Virus record (IMG/VR): IMGVR_UViG_3300048011_000762
Coordinates: 1 to 22,341 of that record
DNA from: a virus
Direction: 5' to 3' (one strand)
Length of the DNA: 22,341 bases
The position numbers and the translations under genes were made by a program. Of the stretch, positions 15,401 through 22,341 are shown piece by piece. Positions within the stretch are counted from its first letter, which is position 1. Every line of letters begins with the position of its first letter. Below the pieces are notes generated by a model. The model was not told the origin of the DNA. It saw nothing but the letters and a program-made list of their open reading frames with translations, and did not search any database.

Positions 15401-18256
15401 ACAAGCGCAAGAAACAAGCAACTCTTTGGCGATACAGGACTAGAGAGATTCAAAAATGGATTTTTAGTGGAGAACTTTGATGGACATAACCTCTCTGATA
15501 CTACAAAAGTCGGATACCGTGCAAGTATTGATAGAAACAACAATATCCTCCGGCCTGCATTCTCTAGAATGGATGTCCCTCTTGCTAAAGATAAGTCTCT
15601 AAGTTCTACGAATGTCACTAAGACTGGCAATATACTGACGCTTTCGTACACACATACAAATGAGATCAGCCAGCCATTCGCAAGTAAACTACGCAATCCA
15701 GTTCAAGAAATTACTTTCAACTGGAAAGGTGAAGTTATTCTTGATCCGCCGATGGACAATACTCCAGACATTACAACATTGCCAGACATTCAGTTGGACT
15801 TTGATGGAATGTATGAAGCAATTGAACTTATTGCAAATCAAACTGGCATCACTGGTATTGATTGGGGCAATTGGACAACTGTCTCAAGTTCAAGTACACA
15901 GAGTGGCAATGCGGTAACAACTCAAACACAACAGATCATCAACGGCATTCAAACATCTATCAGCCCATCAACTCAGTCATTTGATATCGGTGGTTTTGTA
16001 GAGAATGTTGCTGTTCGTGACTTTATGAGGTCTAGACTTATTAAGTTTACCGGTGTTGGCATGAAGCCTAACACAAGAGTATTTGCTTACTTTGATGATG
16101 AGTTGGTTTCATCATTCTGTACACCAGCAAACTCATCATTTGCTAACACGGCGGCAGAAGGTTCAATTCTAACAACAGACAGCACAGGCACCGTATACGG
16201 CAACTTCAGACTGCCAAACACAGATGCACTCAAGTTTAGAATTGGTACAAAGCGTTTTGAACTAAAAGATGTCGCTAATACAATTACACAATCTAGTCTT
16301 ATCACAACTTCAGCATTTGGTGATTATACAAGTATCCCACTTGATATTACACAAAGGGGTGCTTCTGTCAACTTGACAACACCACAGATTCAAACTGATG
16401 AAGTTACTGACACTAGAACACTAACAAGCACAGTTGTTATTGATCCGCCTAGAGATGATGATAGAGGTCGAGGCGCCGTCGGCGGCGATCCAATGTCACA
16501 GACATTTACTGTTGATACGGGTGATAATTCTGAAGGTATCATGGTCACTAAAGTTGGTGTCTTCTTCGGTAGAAAGTCAAGCACATTCCCGATCTCACTT
16601 CAAATTCGTGAAGTTGAGAATGGCTTCCCAACACCTATTATTTTGCCATATGGCTCTAAGACACTTCAAGCGTCTGCTATTTCTGCTAACTCTAGTGGTA
16701 CTGGCGGTGGCAGTGACGAGACACAATTCGTATTCGATGCTCCTGTATTCTTGAAAGCGGGTAAAGACTACTCAATAACATTGAAGCCTGCAGGTGATAA
16801 TGATGAATATGCAGTCTGGGTTGGCGAACTAGGAGGTACTGATGTTGATACCTCACGCATTATTAGTAAACAGCCTGCATCTGGCGTACTATTCTCATCT
16901 GCTAACGATAAGTCATGGACTGCTATTCAAGCTGAAGATTTAAAGTTCAATCTGTATCGTGCAGAGTTTACAAGAAGTACTGGCACAATATATGTCGAAA
17001 ATGAAGATGTAGATTTCTTGAATATCGACAATCTTACAGGCACATTCAACGCTGAAGAAAAAGTAACTGGCGAATCAATTCTCGTAGTTGCTAATACTCA
17101 AACGCTTAGTGTTGGAACCGTCATCAGAAATAAAACAAATGTCGCTAACGGAACAATTCGCTCTATAGGTACATACGGCGGTGGTCAAGTTGCTATTAAG
17201 ATTGACAACAAGGGCACATTCCCAACAACAGGCGATGCTGAAAACCTTTATGTCGGTGCAAGTACTTTTGTGGGTAATGTTGTATCATTTACTGCAAATA
17301 CTACTTCAGGCTTTGTAAACTTCTTGGATACAACAAATCTGAAGATGAATGTTAAAGATTCTTCTGGCACATTCGCAAATGGTTATATTCGTGGCACAGT
17401 GAGTGGTGCGGTTGCAAGAGTAACAGCCGCTAACAACGTAGTGATGAATGCTGTTGTTCCTAAGATTCCACAACTTACATATGCAAATACTTCTGCGGCA
17501 TGGTCTGCTAGACTTACAAGTACTGGCGGTACTATCTCAACAGGCTTTGTTGATATTGACTTGGGTGTTGAGAATGAATTTCGTGATGCAGAGAAGAAGG
17601 TATTTGGTAAGACAAATGAAGCAGGACTAGCCGCAGTTGCAGGCTCTAAGAAATCTCTAGTTATCAAAGGCACACTATCAACTACTGATACTAAACTTTC
17701 ACCAGTCGTTGATCTGTCAAGAGCAAATGCCTATGTAATCGAAAACTTCATCAACAACTCATTCACGAATGAAAACAATGAAGTTGGTGATGCTGAAATG
17801 AGATATATTTCAAAGCCAATCGAACTTGCTGATGGCCAAGATGCTGAAGATATCAAAGTCTATTTGTCATCATACAAGCCTTCTGGTACAGAAATCAATG
17901 TCTATGCCAAAATTCACAATGCAGAAGACGGTCAGTCATTTGAAGATAAAGACTACTCACTTCTCACACAGATCACGGCTTCAAACACAATATCTGATAG
18001 TGTCGATACAACAGACTACAGAGAGTTTGAATATGGCTTTACGGCAAACACAAACGGTGATAACTTCCTTGGTTCAAACAGCGATAATCAAGCGAAACTA
18101 AATAGTGCTAACAACAATGTCGTATCTTATAGAGATTCGGATGGCGCAATCTACGCCACCTATAAAACATTCGCTATTAAGATTGTAATGACAAGTACCG
18201 GCACTAATATCATTCCTCTAGTGAAAGATATGAGAGCGATTGCACTTCAGAGGTAA
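12410..18256 (+). CDS. Giant DUF4815-type baseplate/tail structural protein
   Basis: The 1948-aa product begins with QSPYFDDFAENKNFHRVLFR and FAVQARELTQLQSILQNQIE (residues 9-50), the typical opening of DUF4815-type phage proteins. A helical segment near residues 970-1000 (RYTMRDLRAIEDRVKNLEYY, then TSLNALE) and a GGDPMSQTFTVD motif at about 1358-1369, followed by an Ig-like beta domain (VTKVGVFFGRKSSTFPISLQ), are also typical. Other parts are beta-rich: collagen-like GAQ triplets at 419-427 and a beta module at about 585-650. Its place after gp8, where T4 has gp9-gp12, suggests a peripheral baseplate plate or fiber-connecting protein. Similar proteins are usually called structural without a defined role. 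AAAGG at 12397-12401 supports the start. It is the longest gene in the window. Confidence 0.8.
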   Translation: MSIETNLNQSPYFDDFAENKNFHRVLFRPGFAVQARELTQLQSILQNQIERFADEILVDGTIVTGSPIKTETINFVKLRDKDANNRVVLLSDFFSGGSVANATVTGATSGMTAQLVDAKEGSEAADPNFFSIFVQYTNSGANNTTKAFSDNETLVVRNRNGGAFIVAANTIASSSTGTGYRATVGDGILYHKGNFIRISPQSIIVNKFNARPSAQIGFESAETIIDSNQDSSLLDNATGATNFAAPGANRLKITPTLVARPINSANTTTFVTVAEIIDGTVTKKNTDTIYSDLGKYIAERTYDTNGNYAVSPFNVRIREHLKSGTNLGRYSDGNYLKLVAEIEKGAGYVNGNKVELINPIYKDVDKATDFETKDGRVISQGFGNYIIAKEVVGTWDFQGLRQVSLRDGAQKGISGKNLGAQGAQGAEIGTARVRGFQHHSGTPGTFNGQFRIYLFDISMNAGKSFSDVRGIYENNSSGPKSMADIVLTNGQAKLQEPGLNTLVFPFTQRGTKQLTDSTGTVDTQFVFRTEKTVTFTGGTATVTANSAHAGGTETLNETGTLTNTEERNVLVVAKSAAETAAHTGSISGTSGNTVTGSGTVFTTAYQVGDFIKIGSNPIQRITQIVGDTSLKVANTYGGSETGAHKTIFPTGYIFDLSGNGTISSTSTAHTINLQQANLSSFSASVYFNVLRTSAVQTTKTVNKNRFVHINTGSNPASASGPWPLGVSDAFKLVAVYKGSNTGVTTTDNDVTSHFELDTGMKDAMYDTAFLKKKSTSTLNTTNAGLMVKFHHYGRDRSQGIGFLSVDSYPVDDNNTANTSAITTQDIPKFVSPTTGKSYDLRDAVDFRPLKANTVAVSTTGTVALAPTNPTAATSFDIDADGAYFPTPDENFQADVQFYLPRKDRVVVTDSGRVEVIKGVPSLTPKTPDEKAGTMTISVLDIPVYPSLSAQVARETGRTDYQVKMTLENNRRYTMRDLRAIEDRVKNLEYYTSLNALETSARNKQLFGDTGLERFKNGFLVENFDGHNLSDTTKVGYRASIDRNNNILRPAFSRMDVPLAKDKSLSSTNVTKTGNILTLSYTHTNEISQPFASKLRNPVQEITFNWKGEVILDPPMDNTPDITTLPDIQLDFDGMYEAIELIANQTGITGIDWGNWTTVSSSSTQSGNAVTTQTQQIINGIQTSISPSTQSFDIGGFVENVAVRDFMRSRLIKFTGVGMKPNTRVFAYFDDELVSSFCTPANSSFANTAAEGSILTTDSTGTVYGNFRLPNTDALKFRIGTKRFELKDVANTITQSSLITTSAFGDYTSIPLDITQRGASVNLTTPQIQTDEVTDTRTLTSTVVIDPPRDDDRGRGAVGGDPMSQTFTVDTGDNSEGIMVTKVGVFFGRKSSTFPISLQIREVENGFPTPIILPYGSKTLQASAISANSSGTGGGSDETQFVFDAPVFLKAGKDYSITLKPAGDNDEYAVWVGELGGTDVDTSRIISKQPASGVLFSSANDKSWTAIQAEDLKFNLYRAEFTRSTGTIYVENEDVDFLNIDNLTGTFNAEEKVTGESILVVANTQTLSVGTVIRNKTNVANGTIRSIGTYGGGQVAIKIDNKGTFPTTGDAENLYVGASTFVGNVVSFTANTTSGFVNFLDTTNLKMNVKDSSGTFANGYIRGTVSGAVARVTAANNVVMNAVVPKIPQLTYANTSAAWSARLTSTGGTISTGFVDIDLGVENEFRDAEKKVFGKTNEAGLAAVAGSKKSLVIKGTLSTTDTKLSPVVDLSRANAYVIENFINNSFTNENNEVGDAEMRYISKPIELADGQDAEDIKVYLSSYKPSGTEINVYAKIHNAEDGQSFEDKDYSLLTQITASNTISDSVDTTDYREFEYGFTANTNGDNFLGSNSDNQAKLNSANNNVVSYRDSDGAIYATYKTFAIKIVMTSTGTNIIPLVKDMRAIALQR
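13664..13690 (+). repeat. Three tandem 9-bp units coding collagen-like triplets
   Basis: The 9-bp unit GGCGCACAA occurs twice in tandem, followed by GGCGCAGAG, encoding Gly-Ala-Gln, Gly-Ala-Gln, Gly-Ala-Glu. Near-identical DNA suggests recent slippage. A further GGCGCACAAA lies about 33 bp upstream in the same gene. Confidence 0.75.
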
Positions 18257-18258
18257 AT

Positions 18259-18474
18259 ATGAATGAATATGTGAAGGTCAAAGACAATGATGATTTGGTC
18301 AGAGACAAAGAAAACTCTGCCATTCTGAATGTTGACGCTGACGCTCTATCTAAATATAAGATGAGAAGAGAACAAGAACGAAAAAGAAATGAAGAGATTG
18401 ACACATTGAAGAAAGACGTTTCTGAAATAAAATCTCTTCTTTTACAAATGATAGATAAAGAAGGTAACAAATGA
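18259..18474 (+). CDS. Small coiled-coil protein before the fiber gene
   Basis: The 71-aa product has an N-terminal segment (NEYVKVKDNDDLVRDKENSA, then ILNVD) and a charged helix from about residue 30 to 66 (KYKMRREQERKRNEEIDTLK, VSEIKSLLLQMID) with leucine/isoleucine heptad spacing, a probable coiled coil. Small proteins with this 'YVKV...LVRD...AI(L/I)N' start followed by a coiled coil are a recurring type next to tail-fiber genes in marine T4-like phages; their role is not known to me. A good ribosome-binding site (AGAGG, 18249-18253) precedes the ATG. The stop overlaps the fiber start (ATGA), so the two are translationally coupled. It may be an assembly chaperone or a fiber-attachment protein. 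Confidence 0.7.
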   Translation: MNEYVKVKDNDDLVRDKENSAILNVDADALSKYKMRREQERKRNEEIDTLKKDVSEIKSLLLQMIDKEGNK

Positions 18475-21400
18475 CTGTTGCAGTATCAAACACAAATCTA
18501 AATGATAGTTTCAATACTTGGAGATTGAATACGAATCTAGCCGCAACCATTTTGAGCAACAATGTGGTAACTGTTTCTAGAGCGGGTTCTGCTAACAGAG
18601 GCGGTGCGGCTAAAGGTAACGGTCATGTCTCAGGCACATTTAGTGCTACCAATCTTAGAACTTCTACAATCAAGGGCGGTAATACAACAAGCGGAACAGG
18701 CGGTGCGCTTACAGTATCTTCTAATACAACATTCAATGGCTCACAAGTTACAGTCTCAGCAAATGCTACATTTTCAGGAAATGTAACATTTCAAACTGCT
18801 GGTACTGACCGCATTAATATGGGTGATGTCTCTCGCATTATTATTAGTGGCGGAACACCTGGTCAATTTATGCGACTTGCTGGCAGTACTGATAACCCTG
18901 ATTGGAAATCACTAACTCTTAGAGATATTACAGATTTATCATCCGACGCCGCTCCAATTATTCTTTCTGCCGCTAACACTACATTTAGTGACAACGGCGA
19001 TACTCCTCATTTAATTTTTGCGGCTAATAATGGCGCAGATAAAGTAGAAATTTATCTAGCATCTAATTCATCTGCCTCTACAGATTCGGACTTAATCGTT
19101 CAACTAGCCGGCACAAGTGCTAATGCATCTATATCAATTGTAAACTCTTCTAATACAGAAGTTGCATCAATCAGAGCGGATGGTACAATCTTTGCAACCT
19201 CAAATGTTACTGCAACTGGTATTACAACTGACGGCCATATTCTTCCGATAGGTGATGACGCAAGAGACTTGGGCGCACCAAATCGTGAGTTTAGAAATCT
19301 ATATATTGATGGTACTGCACAAGTAGATATTTTAGAAGTTGCAACTGGCGCATCACAGGGTGTAAATAGTTCCTTGATCCCGCAGCCGAATGGCACACGA
19401 AATCTAGGTTCAACAACTCGTAAGTGGAGTACACTCTGGGCGCAAAACACTAATGGTGGCACTGGTGTATTTAATACTCTTGGAGTAAGTGGCGCATTTA
19501 CTGCTAACGGTACAGCAACATTCAATGGCGGCTTCTCATTAAATGGCGATGTCAATATTGGAAATGCTACATCCGATACACTAACAATTACTGCACAGAT
19601 TGATTCAGACTTTGATCCACAAACTGGCACACGGAGAAGCATGGGTGCAACGAACAATCGTTGGCATGAAGTCTATGCAAATACAGTATATGCTAACACT
19701 ATAAATGTTGACAATAATGCAACTATTAATGGTGATCTAACTGTAAACGGAACAACGTCTGTTGCTTCTGGCCAGACATTCTCCTCACCAGTCGGTAGAT
19801 TCACCAATGTACATGCTACAACTCTTGCGGAGTTTTTCGGCACAACAATCATCGGTAATGATGCTTCAGACAATGTAACAATTACTGCACAGATTGCTTC
19901 TAATTTGATTCCAGATGCTGATGATACTTATGATTTAGGTACAAATCTACTACAGTGGCAAGACCTCTATATTGACGGCACCGCATCAATTGACATATTG
20001 ACAGTTGACGAAGCCGCAACTCTGGGTGGAGATAGAGCGACTATTTCTGGTAACGCTCATATCACCGGCACTGCTTTCATCGGTGGTGGTATCAAAGATG
20101 GCTCAACAACAATCGTTGGTGCTAACAGTAAACTACACGCAAACAACACTATCACCGCTAAGACAATCACAACTACAATGATTGCTAACACTATGTCAAG
20201 TGGTGGTAACTTTGGTTCTGCTTCACAGATTCCTATCATCAATGTAAATGATAGAGGACAAGTTACTGGTATTAGTGAGACAACGGTTGATGTTGTAACT
20301 GGAATAACTTATACTTCAGCGAATAATAATATTCGCATTTCAACGGCAGATGGTTCTACATTTGATGATGTAATCGACCCAGCAACAACTTCTGTAAAAG
20401 GTGTTGCATCGTTTGACAGTGGAGACTTTGATGTATCATCTGGTGCAGTCTCCCTCAAAGATGCCTCTACTGGTGCAGTTCTAACTGTCAATGGAACATC
20501 AAATGAAGTAAATGTTTCACGATCTAACGGCACAGTGACAGTTGGTCTACCAGATGATGTAACAGTTGCGGGCCAGTTAAACGTAGGTGAAAATGTTGTT
20601 GTCTCTGGCAACTTGATTGTTTCTGGTACAACTACAACCGTTAATACTGAAACAGTAAATATTGCTGATAACATCATTGTTCTTAACAGTAATCATTCTG
20701 GTTCTCCAACAGAAGATGGTGGTATTTCAATTGAGCGTGGTAGCAGTGCTGATAAAACACTCATTTGGGATGAAGGTAACGACAGATGGACAGTTGGTTC
20801 TGAAACCTTTGTTGCCGGAACATTTCTTGGCGATCTTTCAGGTTCAGCAACAACTCTAGCTACTGCTCGTACAATTGGAATGACGGGTGACGTTGTTTGG
20901 ACATCAGCGGCATTTGATGGTAGTGGCAATGTAACAGGTACGGCAACAATTCAACCAAACTCTGTTGCTCTTGGCACAGACACGACTGGCAACTATGTTG
21001 CTTCACTTACTCCAGGTAATTTGATTGACGTATCAGGCAACAGCGGTGAAAGTGCAACACCAACTATTGATGTTGATCTTTCGGAATTGACCACGTCTAC
21101 TTCAAATGGTGACGGAGACTTCTTTGTAGTTGTTGATAGTTCAAATGCACAAAAGAAACTTACAAAAGGTAACATTGCAATCTCTGGTTTTAACACCACT
21201 AACGGTATTGCACTTGGCACAGACACGACTGGTAACTATATTGCTGCTGTGTCTGCCGGTAATGGTATTGATGTAAGTGGCTCTGGTGAGGGCGCTACTG
21301 CAACTATTTCAATTGAATCAGACTTGCGTGGCGAGGTTACAAAGATCGGTGCAGATACAAATGACTTTTATGATATCACCTCAACTACACATGATTGGTA

Positions 21401-21770
21401 TCTAGATGGCGTTCTTGATATGCGTCTTGAAAATGATGGTGATCTTCATGTTGATGGTGACTTAGTGTCACATTCTACTACTACAAATTCCGATCGCAAA
21501 TTGAAGACAGATATCAATAATGTAGATAATGCACTTGAAAAGGTCGAAAAACTAAACGGTGTAGAATTTACATGGATAAAGAGTGGAAAAAGAAGTGCAG
21601 GTGTTATTGCTCAGGATGTTTTAGAGGTTCTACCGCAGGCAGTGAAAGAAGTGAACGATCTAAATACTGATGAGAAAAATCTAACAGTCAATTATGATTC
21701 CCTACATGCACTACTTATTGAGGCAGTAAAAGAACTTTCTGCCAAAGTTAAAGAACTAGAGAGCAAGTAA
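18471..21770 (+). CDS. Tail fiber with C-terminal S74 self-cleaving chaperone
   Basis: The 1099-aa product starts with LNDSFNTWRLNTNLAATILS, a virion-attachment type N-terminus. The shaft is beta-rich and low in charge, with four copies of an LG..x..(W/F)..LY motif at about residues 266, 311, 390 and 488 (for instance DLGAPNREFRNLYIDGTA), and two GTDTTGNY repeats at about 835 and 916. The C-terminal 95 residues are an S74 intramolecular chaperone: SDRKLKTDI, with S1007 and K1012 corresponding to the Ser911/Lys916 cleavage pair of endosialidase NF, then GVEFTWIKSGKRSAGVIAQD, LPQAV and a final helix. After trimer folding the chaperone should cut itself off just before S1007. The region between about 550 and 1000 probably includes the receptor-binding part. 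The start overlaps the previous stop by 4 bases, and the stop overlaps the next start by one. Confidence 0.9.
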   Translation: MTVAVSNTNLNDSFNTWRLNTNLAATILSNNVVTVSRAGSANRGGAAKGNGHVSGTFSATNLRTSTIKGGNTTSGTGGALTVSSNTTFNGSQVTVSANATFSGNVTFQTAGTDRINMGDVSRIIISGGTPGQFMRLAGSTDNPDWKSLTLRDITDLSSDAAPIILSAANTTFSDNGDTPHLIFAANNGADKVEIYLASNSSASTDSDLIVQLAGTSANASISIVNSSNTEVASIRADGTIFATSNVTATGITTDGHILPIGDDARDLGAPNREFRNLYIDGTAQVDILEVATGASQGVNSSLIPQPNGTRNLGSTTRKWSTLWAQNTNGGTGVFNTLGVSGAFTANGTATFNGGFSLNGDVNIGNATSDTLTITAQIDSDFDPQTGTRRSMGATNNRWHEVYANTVYANTINVDNNATINGDLTVNGTTSVASGQTFSSPVGRFTNVHATTLAEFFGTTIIGNDASDNVTITAQIASNLIPDADDTYDLGTNLLQWQDLYIDGTASIDILTVDEAATLGGDRATISGNAHITGTAFIGGGIKDGSTTIVGANSKLHANNTITAKTITTTMIANTMSSGGNFGSASQIPIINVNDRGQVTGISETTVDVVTGITYTSANNNIRISTADGSTFDDVIDPATTSVKGVASFDSGDFDVSSGAVSLKDASTGAVLTVNGTSNEVNVSRSNGTVTVGLPDDVTVAGQLNVGENVVVSGNLIVSGTTTTVNTETVNIADNIIVLNSNHSGSPTEDGGISIERGSSADKTLIWDEGNDRWTVGSETFVAGTFLGDLSGSATTLATARTIGMTGDVVWTSAAFDGSGNVTGTATIQPNSVALGTDTTGNYVASLTPGNLIDVSGNSGESATPTIDVDLSELTTSTSNGDGDFFVVVDSSNAQKKLTKGNIAISGFNTTNGIALGTDTTGNYIAAVSAGNGIDVSGSGEGATATISIESDLRGEVTKIGADTNDFYDITSTTHDWYLDGVLDMRLENDGDLHVDGDLVSHSTTTNSDRKLKTDINNVDNALEKVEKLNGVEFTWIKSGKRSAGVIAQDVLEVLPQAVKEVNDLNTDEKNLTVNYDSLHALLIEAVKELSAKVKELESK
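20970..21232 (+). repeat. Direct repeat in the fiber shaft near the receptor-binding end
   Basis: A 20-bp sequence starting CTTGGCACAGACACG is identical at 20970-20989 and 21213-21232, 243 bp (81 codons) apart and in frame. Both copies continue into similar protein: GTDTTGNYVASLTPGN and GTDTTGNYIAAVSAGN, then IDVSG. The exact DNA identity amid diverged flanks points to recent recombination or conversion. Confidence 0.75.
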
Positions 21771-22105
21771 TGGCAGCAAAAGCAAATATAATTGTCGAAC
21801 AAGGCACTGATTATTCAACAACATTGACTGTAACTGGTGATGATGGATCCGCTCAGAATCTAGAAGGATATACTGCCGCCGCACAAATGCGTAAGCACTA
21901 TAGTTCTAATTCGGCAGTGGATTTTGCAGTTACTTTTGGATCACCCAGATCGTCTGGTCAGTTAATATTAACCCTCACCAGAATACAAACTGCTGACATT
22001 GCAGATGGCAGATATGTGTATGATGTAGAACTAACAAATTCTGCAAATAATACATCAAGACTTGTTGAGGGTATTGTTACAGTAACTCCACAAGTAACAA
22101 GATAG
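21770..22105 (+). CDS. Small beta-rich virion structural protein
   Basis: The 111-aa product is predicted to be mostly beta strands. It begins AKANIIVEQGTDYSTTLTVT, then a DDGSAQNLEGYTAAAQMRKH stretch, GQLILTLTRIQTADIADGRY and VYDVELTNS, ending with VEGIVTVTPQVTR. The 'EQGTDYSTTL...GYTAAAQMRK...G.YVYDVEL...LVEGIVTVTPQVTR' layout is a widespread small Ig-like phage structural protein type, comparable in look to the N-terminal domain of upper baseplate proteins (BppU). Its direct coupling to the fiber gene (TAATG) suggests a decoration or fiber-attachment role. No catalytic motif is visible. The precise family name is not certain. Confidence 0.72.
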   Translation: MAAKANIIVEQGTDYSTTLTVTGDDGSAQNLEGYTAAAQMRKHYSSNSAVDFAVTFGSPRSSGQLILTLTRIQTADIADGRYVYDVELTNSANNTSRLVEGIVTVTPQVTR

Positions 22106-22170
22106 TCTAAATAATCCGAAATAATAATATTACTTACCGATGGTTTGTAACTTTTTGAGCATCATATTCT

Positions 22171-22178
22171 TATAAATA
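22171..22178 (+). promoter_or_regulatory. T4-type late promoter (TATAAATA)
   Basis: A perfect TATAAATA octamer, the T4 late promoter -10 element read by the gp55/gp33 form of RNA polymerase, lies in the 99-bp gap after the 111-aa protein. Transcription would start about 5-7 bp downstream, leaving a leader of roughly 20 nt with AAGGAT at 22193-22198 ahead of the next ATG. Position, exact match and spacing all fit. It implies that the next gene begins a new late transcription unit. Confidence 0.65.
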
Positions 22179-22204
22179 AGTGTACAACTATTAAGGATAA
22201 AGAT

Positions 22205-22341
22205 ATGCCAAATGTGACATTAAGTAATAGTAATGACGTACTTTCTGTTTCCCTAAAAAATGGGACAAATGGTATAACTGTTCTAAGGCCTTCTGTAGCA
22301 TTTTCTGGTACTGCATCTAATTTATCTTTAAGAAATGGAAG
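22205..22341 (+). CDS. Unknown protein, N-terminal fragment
   Basis: A frame opens with ATG at 22205 and stays open to the right edge (45 codons). The peptide begins MPNVTLSNSNDVLSVSLKNG and continues TNGITVLRPSVAFSG..., rich in Ser, Asn, Thr and Val and low in charge, like beta-strand virion or fiber proteins. Its ribosome-binding site AAGGAT is 6-7 nt upstream and a late promoter lies 26 nt before the start. It may be another fiber or adhesin component, but the fragment is too short to assign. Confidence 0.6.
   Translation, partial: MPNVTLSNSNDVLSVSLKNGTNGITVLRPSVAFSGTASNLSLRNG

Noticed and set aside
19100-19657. 185-codon open frame on the minus strand opposite the fiber gene
   Set aside because: It is a shadow of the fiber codon pattern: hydrophobic Val/Pro/Ser-rich peptide, no ribosome-binding site, fully inside a well-supported gene.
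22131-22156. Terminator after the 111-aa protein gene (TTAC/GTAA stem followed by five T)
   Set aside because: The stem is only 4 bp with a 9-nt loop, too weak to claim as an intrinsic terminator.
1-22341. tRNA genes, CRISPR arrays, insertion sequences or integrase/attachment sites
   Set aside because: Non-coding gaps are at most about 100 bp apart from the 5166-5433 region, which holds a terminator and a small gene; nothing resembling these elements was seen.

Overview
The window is a stretch of a large T4-like myovirus genome, most likely a marine one. It holds the baseplate and tail-fiber region. Signs for this: a gp25-gp6-gp8 series in T4 order, gp48, gp53 and gp5 homologues, tightly packed genes (ATGA and TAATG overlaps), AT-rich coding sequence, a perfect T4-type late promoter octamer near the right end, and a very large DUF4815-type structural protein next to an S74-type fiber, as in cyanophages and pelagiphages. 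The host cannot be read from the window: there are no tRNAs and no host-derived metabolic genes. Family assignments come from recalled sequence patterns, not from searches.

Left edge (1-82): the first 23 codons of a leftward gene that looks like the head-completion protein gp4. Its start codon is 12 bp from the start of the rightward gp48 gene. Everything after that runs rightward.

Hub/tube-cap block (83-5165): gp48 (tail-tube cap), gp53 (wedge), a gp27-like hub protein, a zeta-toxin/adenylate-kinase-like P-loop protein of unknown role, a small Pro/Glu-rich protein with a possible translational frameshift at its end, and a short gp5 central spike that keeps the OB fold and beta-helix but has no lysozyme domain. 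A probable intrinsic terminator (5187-5221) closes the block. A 55-aa histone H1-like gene, short enough to be missed by a length cut-off, follows it (5248-5415).

Wedge block (5434-12398): gp25, gp6, a 1010-aa protein in the place and of the size of gp7, and an enlarged gp8. Together these would build the baseplate wedges around the gp48/gp53/hub/gp5 core.

Periphery and fiber block (12410-22105): a 1948-aa DUF4815-type protein, a 71-aa coiled-coil protein, a 1099-aa fiber with a C-terminal self-cleaving S74 chaperone, and a 111-aa beta-rich structural protein. T4 gp9, gp10, gp11 and gp12 are not recognisable here; these proteins probably fill the peripheral and host-contact roles. A 99-bp gap with the late promoter precedes a gene that runs off the right edge.

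The most interesting items are the kinase-like gene inside the baseplate operon, the possible +1 frameshift or stop readthrough just before gp5, the histone-like gene, and a repeated beta module shared by the gp7-position protein and the DUF4815 protein.
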